From: Pelagimonas sp050633425
Lineage (GTDB): Bacteria; Pseudomonadota; Alphaproteobacteria; Rhodobacterales; Rhodobacteraceae
DNA: 64,000 nt
Assembly (NCBI RefSeq): GCF_050633425.1
Contig: NZ_JBOEGM010000004.1
Location: 186,001 to 250,000 of the forward strand
Reading direction: 5' to 3'
The translations under genes and the position numbers were made by a program. How positions within the stretch are numbered: position 1 is the first letter of the stretch; the number at the start of each line of letters is the position of its first letter. The notes beneath the pieces are model-generated. The model was not told the DNA's origin, made no database searches, and saw only the letters and a program-made list of their open reading frames with translations. Below, piece by piece: positions 8,998 through 16,309 of the stretch.

Positions 8998-10356
8998 TTA
9001 GGCTTCCAATGCGCGGCGCAACAATTCGACATCTTCGTCGATCTGCCCATCTTGCAGGCGCAGTTCCTCGATCCGGCGCACACCGTGCATGACGGTGGTG
9101 TGGTCGCGCCCACCAAAACGACGTCCGATTTCAGGCAATGACCGCGATGTCAGCTGTTTGCACAGATACATCGCCACCTGACGTGGCCGGGCAAATGTCC
9201 GCACCCGCTTTGGTCCGATCATGTCGCTGAGGCGAATGTTGTAATGCTCGGCGACCTTGCGCTGGATTTCATCGATTGAAATCTTGCGCTCAGACGCACG
9301 AAGCACATCTGACAGGCTGTCTTGGACCAAATCCATATTGATAGGCTTGCCAACGAGCGAGGCAAAAGCGAACAAACGGGTCAACGCCCCTTCAAGGACA
9401 CGGACATTGGTGCTGATCCGATGGGCGAGGAACTCCAGAACACCCTCGTCGATCGACAGGCTTGGGTACATCGCCCGATATGTTTCAACCTTGGTTTGTA
9501 AAATTCCGAGACGTAGCTCGTAATCTGTGGGGTGCAAATCCACCACCAAACCCGATTGCAGGCGACTGCGAATGCGATTTTCGAGGTCTTTGATCTCATC
9601 CGGGGCGCGGTCAGCAGAAATGATGATCTGCTTATTCTGATCCACCAAGGCGTTGAACGTATGAAAGAATTCCTCTTGCGTGGAATCTTTGCCAGCGATG
9701 AATTGCACATCATCAACCATTAGCACGTCAACGGAGCGGAACATCTCCTTGAAATCCATCATCTTGCGCTCACGCAAGGCCTGAACAAAGCGGTACATGA
9801 ACTGCTCTGCAGAGAGGTACAACACCGTCAGATGAGGATTGCGGGCGCTCAGCTCATGCGCAATCGCGTGCATCAAGTGGGTTTTACCAAGACCAACGCC
9901 ACCGTATAAAAACAGTGGGTTAAAGGTCACCGGGCCACCCTCAGCCACACGTTTGGCCGCGGCATGCGCCAATTCGTTCGGCTTACCGACAACAAAGGTG
10001 TCAAAGGTAAAGCGGTTGTCCAAAGGTGCGCCTGGAAGATCCTTGGGCGCAGCGGCAACGGCAGGCTCAACTGGCTTTGCCGGCTCTTTAGATTGATTGG
10101 CCGCCTCAACAGATTGCCCAACATCATATGAGATACGACGCACGGTTGGTGCGACGGTTGATAGCTGCGCGAGCAGCATATCGCCAAAATTTTGCGAAAC
10201 ATAGGAGCCGAAAAAGCTTGTCGGCGCCTGAAGGGTAACCACACCCTTGTCACTCATACCTGCAAAAGAAAGTGGCTGGATCCAGGTTTTGTAGTTGTTT
10301 TCCCCAATCGTATTGCAGATCTGCTCTTGCAACGCGCCCCATTGCTCTTTTGTCAT
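8998..10356 (-). CDS. dnaA: chromosomal replication initiator protein DnaA
   Basis: DnaA binds DnaA boxes and melts the origin. In the 452 residues, domain I (1-80) is followed by a proline/alanine-rich linker (85-112). Next comes the AAA+ domain, with Walker A GGVGLGKT (152-159) and Walker B VLMVDDVQF (211-219). The C-terminal helix-turn-helix domain ends with the signature GRRFGGRDHTTVMHGVRRIE. AGGAAGG and GGGGA stand before the ATG. The best origin candidate is not next to this gene but about 47 kb away between maf and rho, as is common in alphaproteobacteria. The upstream region carries a GANTC cluster. Confidence 0.98.
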   Translation of the reverse strand: MTKEQWGALQEQICNTIGENNYKTWIQPLSFAGMSDKGVVTLQAPTSFFGSYVSQNFGDMLLAQLSTVAPTVRRISYDVGQSVEAANQSKEPAKPVEPAVAAAPKDLPGAPLDNRFTFDTFVVGKPNELAHAAAKRVAEGGPVTFNPLFLYGGVGLGKTHLMHAIAHELSARNPHLTVLYLSAEQFMYRFVQALRERKMMDFKEMFRSVDVLMVDDVQFIAGKDSTQEEFFHTFNALVDQNKQIIISADRAPDEIKDLENRIRSRLQSGLVVDLHPTDYELRLGILQTKVETYRAMYPSLSIDEGVLEFLAHRISTNVRVLEGALTRLFAFASLVGKPINMDLVQDSLSDVLRASERKISIDEIQRKVAEHYNIRLSDMIGPKRVRTFARPRQVAMYLCKQLTSRSLPEIGRRFGGRDHTTVMHGVRRIEELRLQDGQIDEDVELLRRALEA

Positions 10357-10647
10357 TTGTCCCCGTTTCCTTCCTGACTTGTCTTCACCGGTCGTGACTC
10401 CGGCGGCGCGTCACAAATCAGAGGGCACACGACAACATCCCCATACCTTACAGTATGAGCTGCGAGGGAAATCCTCGAAGTCAATGTTCAGCCCCCGTAT
10501 CCCCACGAAGGCCGAGCCAGAAAGGCCCGTTTACTGCATTGGACATGGCCAGAAGCAATCTTCTGAAGCTCAGCAAAACCTAATTTGGTTTCGGCCTGAG
10601 TGACCCGGCTCCACGCAACGATCGCGGATATGGGTCGGCAGCCTGTC

Positions 10648-10673
10648 CCCCCTGCGAAGTGACTCGCAGGGGG
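10648..10673. repeat. perfect 10-base inverted repeat between rpsT and dnaA
   Basis: CCCCCTGCGA (10648-10657) and TCGCAGGGGG (10664-10673) are perfect complements around a 6-base loop. No run of T follows on either strand, so it is not a classic intrinsic terminator. It lies about 290 bases upstream of dnaA and may act on dnaA transcription or be a protein-binding dyad. The right arm overlaps a GANTC site. Confidence 0.7.
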
Positions 10674-10744
10674 AAATTACCAACCTATGAGGACTTCGAG
10701 CAACCGATCTTACGCCTTGACTCAGGGATTCCTGAAAAAGAATC
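10661..10744. promoter_or_regulatory. cluster of four GANTC (CcrM-type) methylation sites upstream of dnaA
   Basis: GACTC at 10661, GACTC at 10719, GATTC at 10727 and GAATC at 10740 fall within 84 bases; a fifth GACTC is at 10396. One site per 256 bases is expected by chance. In Caulobacter the methylation state of a GANTC site in the dnaA promoter affects dnaA expression, so control by a CcrM-like methylase is a reasonable inference. The rest of the 478-base gap between dnaA and rpsT holds the dyad at 10648, the rpsT terminator and no gene that I can see. Confidence 0.5.
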
Positions 10745-10775
10745 TCTACACGTTAAAGATGTTGGCATTCCAACG

Positions 10776-10802
10776 AAAAAAGGCACCACATATAGTGGTG
10801 CC
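10776..10802 (-). terminator. intrinsic terminator of rpsT
   Basis: Read on the minus strand, the stem GGCACCAC/GTGGTGCC with a 5-base loop (10802-10782) is followed by six T (10781-10776). It stands 33 bases after the rpsT stop codon and separates rpsT from dnaA. Confidence 0.9.
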
Positions 10803-10834
10803 TCCAAATTAATCACACAAAATGCGTGATATTT

Positions 10835-11098
10835 TTATCCCAGCGCTTTTACACGCGCAGCGAGACGAGACATCTTACGAGACGCGGTATTCTTGTGGAA
10901 AACACCCTTGGTAACGCCGCGCATGAGCTCAGGTTGAGCAGCCTGCAGAGCAGCCGCCGCAACGGCTTTGTCGCCGGATGCGATTGCTTCTTCAACTTTG
11001 CGCAGCGAGGTGCGGATGCGCGAACGACGGGCTTTGTTAACAGCCAAACGAGATTCGTTCTGACGGGCGCGTTTTTTTGCTTGGGGCGAATTTGCCAT
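10835..11098 (-). CDS. rpsT: 30S ribosomal protein S20
   Basis: S20 binds 16S rRNA early in assembly of the small subunit. The 87-residue basic protein begins MANSPQAKKRARQNE and contains NKARRSRIRTSLRKVEEAI, typical of the family. It lies directly upstream of dnaA on the same strand, the standard arrangement in alphaproteobacteria, but a strong terminator lies between the two genes. Confidence 0.97.
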   Translation of the reverse strand: MANSPQAKKRARQNESRLAVNKARRSRIRTSLRKVEEAIASGDKAVAAAALQAAQPELMRGVTKGVFHKNTASRKMSRLAARVKALG

Positions 11099-11227
11099 GA
11101 TGATCGGTCCTAGTTCTTTGTATCTGTTTACAGCGTGAGCAGCACAAAGCCGAATTATCCCAAAGGATTTCCAACGGTCCGATTCTTGCCTTAGCGGGCA
11201 TCACGCGCATGTATCGGGTGCATATAG

Positions 11228-11246
11228 CCAAACCAGCATGGTTTGG
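11228..11246. repeat. perfect dyad upstream of rpsT
   Basis: CCAAACCA and TGGTTTGG flank three bases (GCA). The dyad lies 130 bases before the rpsT start, in the 223-base gap between the enoyl-CoA hydratase and rpsT. It may be an operator or part of the rpsT leader; no match to a known binding site is recognised. Confidence 0.5.
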
Positions 11247-11277
11247 AAAGCCCCATATTGTCGCTATTCAATCATAG

Positions 11278-11314
11278 CAATATGACCGAAACGCGGGTTG
11301 TTTCGGTCATATTG
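11278..11314 (-). terminator. terminator-like hairpin after the enoyl-CoA hydratase
   Basis: CAATATGACCGAAAC (11278-11292) and GTTTCGGTCATATTG (11300-11314) form a perfect 15-base stem around a 7-base loop. The hairpin begins 8 bases after the end of the hydratase gene. No T run follows on the minus strand, so termination may be incomplete, or the hairpin may protect the 3' end of the mRNA. Confidence 0.7.
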
Positions 11315-11321
11315 GTCTTGG

Positions 11322-12098
11322 TTATCTGTCGCGGAATTGCGGTGTGCGCTTTTCCATAAAGGCAGCCATGCCTTCTTTTTGGTCTTCGGTGGCAAACAAT
11401 GCGTGGAACAAGCGGCGTTCATACAAAAGCCCCTCGGACAATGTTGTCTCATATGACCGGTTCACAGCCTCTTTGACGGCCATCGCGGAAATCATCGACT
11501 TTTCAGCGATTTTTTCCGCCGCGCTGCGCGCCTCTTCCATCAGTGTTTTCACCGGAACAATACGGCTCACCAAGCCAGACCGCTCAGCCTCTTCGGCATC
11601 CATAAAGCGACCGGTCAAGTTCATGTCCATCGCTTTGGATTTGCCGATAAAGCGTGTCAGACGCTGCGAACCACCAATACCGGCAATCACGCCTAGGTTG
11701 ATTTCTGGCTGTCCAAACTTGGCATTGTCAGCTGCGATAATGAAGTCGCACATCATGGCAAGCTCACAGCCGCCGCCCAGCGCGTATCCGGCAACCGCCG
11801 CGATCACTGGTTTACGGGTGCTGATAACAGCGTTGCCTTCTTTGCCGAAGAAGTCCGACATAAACATGTCGACAAAACTCTTGTCGGACATCTCTTTGAT
11901 ATCAGCACCTGCAGCAAAGGCCTTGGCCGAGCCGGTGATGATGATGCAGCGCACTTTGTCATTGCGGTCAGCATCCGCCAAGGCATCGGTCAACTCACCC
12001 AACAGCTGGGTGTTGAGCGCGTTCAATGCGTCTGGGCGATTCAATTTGATGGTAGCGACGTGGTCTTCTACTTCGACGATGATCGTCTCATAGGCCAT
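11322..12098 (-). CDS. enoyl-CoA hydratase
   Basis: This 258-residue crotonase-family enzyme hydrates trans-2-enoyl-CoA to 3-hydroxyacyl-CoA in fatty-acid beta-oxidation. The sequence has the opening IKLNRPDALNALN, the oxyanion-hole segment AFAAGADIKEM, and the block VAGYALGGGCELAMMCDFIIAA with GQPEINLGVIAGIGGSQRL. The last contains the catalytic glutamates (the Glu of GCELAM and the Glu of PEINLG) at the places of true hydratases. The gene is followed by a 15-base stem and sits upstream of rpsT, as in related genomes. Its exact acyl chain preference is unknown. Confidence 0.93.
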   Translation of the reverse strand: MAYETIIVEVEDHVATIKLNRPDALNALNTQLLGELTDALADADRNDKVRCIIITGSAKAFAAGADIKEMSDKSFVDMFMSDFFGKEGNAVISTRKPVIAAVAGYALGGGCELAMMCDFIIAADNAKFGQPEINLGVIAGIGGSQRLTRFIGKSKAMDMNLTGRFMDAEEAERSGLVSRIVPVKTLMEEARSAAEKIAEKSMISAMAVKEAVNRSYETTLSEGLLYERRLFHALFATEDQKEGMAAFMEKRTPQFRDR

Positions 12099-12162
12099 GG
12101 GGTGCGGGCTCCGTCCGTTTCCTCAGGCCGACAGGCTTATCATTGTCTGCCCCCGTTTCAAG

Positions 12163-13014
12163 CTATCTTTGACAAATTGGACAAAAGAAAGAAGAACGCC
12201 CCGACTGTACGATTCGTTCGATTTGGGCTGAACATCCAGAGGTGTGACAGGGCTCACCTTCTCGACCATAGACATCAAAGCTATGCTGAAAATATCCAAG
12301 TTCTCCATCGGCTTGTCGGAAATCTTTGAGCGAAGATCCACCCGCATCAATAGCGTCCGACAGCACCTTGCGGATGATGGGAACCAGCGACCTAACCCGT
12401 TTTTCCGTCACGTCACCGGCCGGTTTTGTTGGGTGAATTCTGCCACGGTAAAGCGTTTCGCAAACATAAATATTGCCAAGTCCGGAAACAATCTTTTGAT
12501 CCAGCAACGCCGACTTCATCGGGAGTTTGCGATTTTTCAGCACCCCAATCAGATGAGATTCGTTGAAATCGTTTCCAAGTGGTTCCGGGCCAAGGCCAGA
12601 AAGTAATTTGTGCTGATCCGCTGTTGCGGTTTCCAGCAGGTCCATTGCTCCAAAACGGCGTGGGTCATTAAAAGTGACGCGCGCGCCATTTTCGAAATCG
12701 AGAACAACATGATCATGTTTTTGGGTCGCCGGGTGCTCATGCACAAAATTGCCCAGCGGATCGCCCGAAACCAGCATGCGCCCAGACATGCCCAGATGGA
12801 TCAAGAGCGTCTCGCCACTGGACAGGTCTGCCAGAATACACTTAGAACGCCGCCGCAAACGCTCAACCCGAACACCCGTTAAACGCTGCGCCATATTCTC
12901 AGGGAAAGGCCACCGCAAATCAGGCCTGTTCACCTGCGCACGTGTCACAATCATGCCCTCCATCGACGGGGCAAGCCCGCGACGCACGGTTTCAACTTCT
13001 GGCAGTTCGGGCAT
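12163..13014 (-). CDS. mutM: formamidopyrimidine-DNA glycosylase
   Basis: MutM (Fpg) removes 8-oxoguanine and ring-opened purines and then cuts the abasic site. The mature enzyme needs Pro and Glu at its N-terminus, and translation from 13014 gives MPELPEVETVRRGL, exactly this start; an upstream in-frame start at 13119 would bury it. The 283 residues continue with LIHLGMSGRM, NDPRRFGAMDL and the C-terminal zinc finger with cysteines in CHTSGC and CPIC. It is divergent from ubiE. The 320-base gap 13015-13334 holds no gene; a TTGACT at 13263 is a possible ubiE -35. Confidence 0.96.
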   Translation of the reverse strand: MPELPEVETVRRGLAPSMEGMIVTRAQVNRPDLRWPFPENMAQRLTGVRVERLRRRSKCILADLSSGETLLIHLGMSGRMLVSGDPLGNFVHEHPATQKHDHVVLDFENGARVTFNDPRRFGAMDLLETATADQHKLLSGLGPEPLGNDFNESHLIGVLKNRKLPMKSALLDQKIVSGLGNIYVCETLYRGRIHPTKPAGDVTEKRVRSLVPIIRKVLSDAIDAGGSSLKDFRQADGELGYFQHSFDVYGREGEPCHTSGCSAQIERIVQSGRSSFFCPICQR

Positions 13015-13334
13015 AACCGCGTATCCATCTCGTTTGAGGTTGTTGGTAACAGATACGCGCTCAAGCCTAGCCGTGCAATCTAGCGCCGTAGCCCCGAAAC
13101 GCCTGCTTGCCTTTGGCAACGTGTTTCATAACCTTTTGTCCTTGGGAGAATTGCGAGTTGGGCTTGTGACCCGCTCAAAGCCCGGCCCATTCTGGGATCA
13201 TCAATGCAAAGTCATCGCTCAAGGTCAGAAAATCGCCTTAGGCCCTTCGCCTTTGCGCTAATTTGACTGTTTGTTCTTTGGCCCCCATCTCTGTACGAGG
13301 GTTACGAAAAGCATTAAGGCCAAACCGGACCAGC

Positions 13335-14090
13335 ATGATGACCGAGAATTCTGACAACACCACGCATTTTGGGTTTACCGATGTACCGGAAAGCGAAAAA
13401 GCCGGGCGTGTTCAAGGCGTATTCACGTCGGTTGCTTCCAAATACGACGTTATGAATGACGCCATGTCTTTTGGCATACACCGGATTTGGAAAGACGCCA
13501 TGATGGATTGGCTGGCACCACGGCCCGGTCAAAAACTATTGGATGTCGCCGGCGGAACGGGAGATATCTCTTTCAAGTTCCTAAAACGGGCCGGGCACGG
13601 ACATTCCACCGTCTTGGATATCACGGAATCCATGTTGGTTGAGGGGCGTCAACGCGCCGAAGCTGGGGCAATGGGCGATAGCCTTGATTGGGTCGTCGGC
13701 GACGCGATGGCGCTGCCTTTCGCCGACAACACCTTTGATGTTTACACCATTTCGTTTGGCATTCGAAATGTCGTTCGTCCGCAAGATGCCTTGAACGAAG
13801 CTTACCGGGTTCTCAAACCTGGCGGGCGGTTGATGGTGTTGGAATTCTCGCAAATTCCCAACGAAATGATGCAAAAGATGTATGATCTTTACTCATTCAA
13901 CATCATTCCAAAAATGGGTCAGGCGATTGCAAACGACAGCGCTAGCTATCAGTACCTAGTTGAATCTATAAGAAAATTTCCAGACCAGGAAACGTTTCTG
14001 AGTATGGTGCGCGCTGCCGGTTTTGAAAACGCAAAATACCGTAATCTGACGATGGGTGTCGCCTGTCTTCACTCTGGTTGGAAGATCTGA
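13335..14090 (+). CDS. ubiE: ubiquinone/menaquinone biosynthesis C-methyltransferase
   Basis: UbiE methylates the benzoquinol ring with S-adenosylmethionine in ubiquinone synthesis. The 251-residue protein has the family opening VFTSVASKYDVMNDAMSFGIHRIWKD, the SAM motif LLDVAGGTGDI and the late block RVLKPGGRLMVLEFSQ with FNIIPKMGQAI. Two ATG codons stand together at 13335 and 13338; either may be used. An in-frame start at 13263 would add an unconserved tail. ubiB begins one base after its stop, so the two quinone genes form one operon. Confidence 0.96.
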   Translation: MMTENSDNTTHFGFTDVPESEKAGRVQGVFTSVASKYDVMNDAMSFGIHRIWKDAMMDWLAPRPGQKLLDVAGGTGDISFKFLKRAGHGHSTVLDITESMLVEGRQRAEAGAMGDSLDWVVGDAMALPFADNTFDVYTISFGIRNVVRPQDALNEAYRVLKPGGRLMVLEFSQIPNEMMQKMYDLYSFNIIPKMGQAIANDSASYQYLVESIRKFPDQETFLSMVRAAGFENAKYRNLTMGVACLHSGWKI

Positions 14091-14091
14091 C

Positions 14092-15624
14092 ATGCGCGGA
14101 CCGCACAATATTTGGCGCTTGATCCGCACTGGCGCGACTTTCGAACGAACCGGTGCGATGGGCGTGGTTTTGGACGCGTTTGAAACCCCGGCCCCCTTGC
14201 GAGTCGCCGCAAGGGTGTTGGCTTGGCCCTTCAAATGGTTGGGCGAAAAAGGCGACCCCTCCATGCCCCCGGCTGTGCGTGCGCTCTCAGCGTTGGGCCC
14301 CGCCTACATCAAATTTGGTCAAATTTTGTCAACGCGCCCCGATGTGGTTGGTGATGAAATGGCGCAAGAACTGCGGGTCCTTCAGGACAAGTTGCCTGCG
14401 TTTTCGGTCGAAGAAGCCAAGGAGCAAGTAGAACAAGAGCTGGGCTTGCCGATTGATGAGATTTTCTCAACGTTTTCGGAACCGGTTGCGGCGGCCTCCA
14501 TCGCTCAGGTTCACAAGGCGAACCTGTTGGAAACGGGCGAAACCGTCGCCGTCAAAATCCTACGTCCTGGAATTGAGCGCGCTTTTCGAAAAGACATTGA
14601 CGCGTTCTACTTTGCCGCCGGATTTATCGAGTTCTTCTCCCCCGCATCGCGCCGCTTGCGACCAACGGATGTCATTAAACATTTCGAAGGCGTTGTGAAC
14701 GGTGAACTTGATCTGCGCCTCGAAGCTTCCGCGGCAAGTGAATTTGCCGCGAACACCGCTGAGGATGAAGGATTCCAACTTCCGGACATAAAATGGGGCT
14801 ATTCCGGCCGACGCGTGATGACAATGAGCTGGGCTGAAGGTCTTCCGTTGGGCGACAATGATGCGCTGGACAATGCCGGTCATGATCGCGTCGTCTTGTC
14901 CGAACGTGTGTTGCAGCTCTTTTTAAATCACGCACTTCGCGACGGTTTTTTTCATGCTGACATGCATCAAGGAAACCTAAAAGTCGCAGCCAACGGCAAT
15001 ATTATCGCCTATGATTTTGGCATCATGGGCCACATAGATGAGTACACACGCCGTGTTTACGCTGAGATTCTATTTGGCTTCATTCGTCGCGATTACGCCC
15101 GTGTCGCTCAGGTCCATTTTGAAGCAGGGTACGTTCCTGCGCATCAGGATGTTGACGAGTTTGCCCGAGCGCTGCGAGCTGTTGGTGAACCCATTTTTGG
15201 AATGGATGCGACGCGGATTTCGATGGGCAAGCTATTGTCCTACCTGTTCGAAGTGACGGAACGATTTGGGATGGAAACCCGCACGGAATTAATTCTTCTG
15301 CAAAGAACTATGGTCGTTGTTGAAGGTGTTGCACGATCTCTCGATCCGCGCATGAATATTTGGACAGTCGCTCAGCCGGTGGTCGAGGACTACATAAAAG
15401 GGTCAATCGGCCCGAAGGCCATCCTCCACGATTTTGCCCAAACAGCGCGCGTTTTGGCGAGATTTGGGCCGCGTTTGCCAGGTTTGGTGGAAGACGCCTT
15501 AATACGCCAAACTCAGGACATCGTTGAACGCAAGGACCGACCCTGGCTTGGTCGGCTAGGGTGGACAACGCTCGGAGCAGCAGCCGCGAGCGGAGTCATT
15601 TGGCTCGCGCTACTGGTCAATTAA
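14092..15624 (+). CDS. ubiB: UbiB, ABC1-family atypical kinase of ubiquinone biosynthesis
   Basis: UbiB is a membrane-bound ATPase/kinase-like protein needed for ubiquinone synthesis. The 510-residue product contains the family KxGQ motif (YIKFGQILSTRPD), the alanine-rich loop AAASIAQVH, the lysine in VAVKIL, the metal-binding AYDFGIMGH block and two hydrophobic C-terminal segments (the last is GAAAASGVIWLALLVN). It starts directly after ubiE at 14092; an in-frame start inside ubiE at 14056 is less likely. It ends one base from the convergent flgD stop. Confidence 0.95.
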   Translation: MRGPHNIWRLIRTGATFERTGAMGVVLDAFETPAPLRVAARVLAWPFKWLGEKGDPSMPPAVRALSALGPAYIKFGQILSTRPDVVGDEMAQELRVLQDKLPAFSVEEAKEQVEQELGLPIDEIFSTFSEPVAAASIAQVHKANLLETGETVAVKILRPGIERAFRKDIDAFYFAAGFIEFFSPASRRLRPTDVIKHFEGVVNGELDLRLEASAASEFAANTAEDEGFQLPDIKWGYSGRRVMTMSWAEGLPLGDNDALDNAGHDRVVLSERVLQLFLNHALRDGFFHADMHQGNLKVAANGNIIAYDFGIMGHIDEYTRRVYAEILFGFIRRDYARVAQVHFEAGYVPAHQDVDEFARALRAVGEPIFGMDATRISMGKLLSYLFEVTERFGMETRTELILLQRTMVVVEGVARSLDPRMNIWTVAQPVVEDYIKGSIGPKAILHDFAQTARVLARFGPRLPGLVEDALIRQTQDIVERKDRPWLGRLGWTTLGAAAASGVIWLALLVN

Positions 15625-15625
15625 C

Positions 15626-16300
15626 TCAGAGCGAAGACCGCAACCCGTCAACTTGAGTGGTTTCAATTGCGGTTCCCCCCGCAAGAATCAAAGCGACCGA
15701 AGCCCCATTATTGCGAACTTCTTCCACCTGATTATAGACTGAAGAAAGCTTGGTTTCTATCAGCTCATCATCTTTGTAACTATCTATTTCGAAACTATAA
15801 ATTCCGTTAGGGAAAGGTGCCAAGTTGTCGTCATAGCCAGCCCAGAGAACTTCCTTCTGACCAACTGGTACTGGTAGGCTTTGAACAATGTCGCCTTCTG
15901 AATTCCGTACCTGAAGAACCGCATTATCAGCATCCTCCGCGTAATCCGGACGGATCGCAACTGGATCGCCACTGAAATAACTCGGAGTCTTTGCTAGGGC
16001 CTCCATCCCAACCCAACTTCCATATTTCTGCAAATCATTGCCGCCCAACATGGCTCCCATTTCTTTCAGCAAATCATTGGTTAAAACTTGCTGTTCAACG
16101 GAAGAGAAGGTTGCCAGCTGGGACGCATATTCAGTCGAATCCATTGGATTAAGCGGATCTTGGTTTTGTACCTGAGCGGTCATCATTTTCAGAAAAGTTT
16201 CGAAATCTGAGCTAAGCGTCGCGGCCGCATCTGATGCACTTTTTTTGGTCGCGGCTGGACTGCTGGCAAGCGAAGGCTGTATCGCGCTGGTTTCTGTCAT
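15626..16300 (-). CDS. flgD: flagellar hook capping protein FlgD
   Basis: FlgD caps the growing hook and guides FlgE assembly. The 224-residue protein shows the FlgD N-terminal block, with FLKMMTAQVQNQDPLNPMDSTEYASQLATFSSVEQQV at about 36-72. The second half is beta-rich with the FlgD Ig/Tudor features (GDPVAIRPDYAED, WAGYDDNLAPFPNGIYSFEI). It lies 9 bases after fliK on the same strand, matching the joint role of FliK and FlgD in building the hook. The secretion signal is in the N-terminal region, as in other rod/hook proteins. Confidence 0.93.
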   Translation of the reverse strand: MTETSAIQPSLASSPAATKKSASDAAATLSSDFETFLKMMTAQVQNQDPLNPMDSTEYASQLATFSSVEQQVLTNDLLKEMGAMLGGNDLQKYGSWVGMEALAKTPSYFSGDPVAIRPDYAEDADNAVLQVRNSEGDIVQSLPVPVGQKEVLWAGYDDNLAPFPNGIYSFEIDSYKDDELIETKLSSVYNQVEEVRNNGASVALILAGGTAIETTQVDGLRSSL

Positions 16301-16309
16301 TTTGTATCC

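Noticed and set aside
11344..12093. Long open frame antisense to the enoyl-CoA hydratase
   Set aside because: It mirrors almost the whole hydratase gene, is rich in S, A and P as antisense frames usually are, and has no family resemblance or ribosome-binding site.
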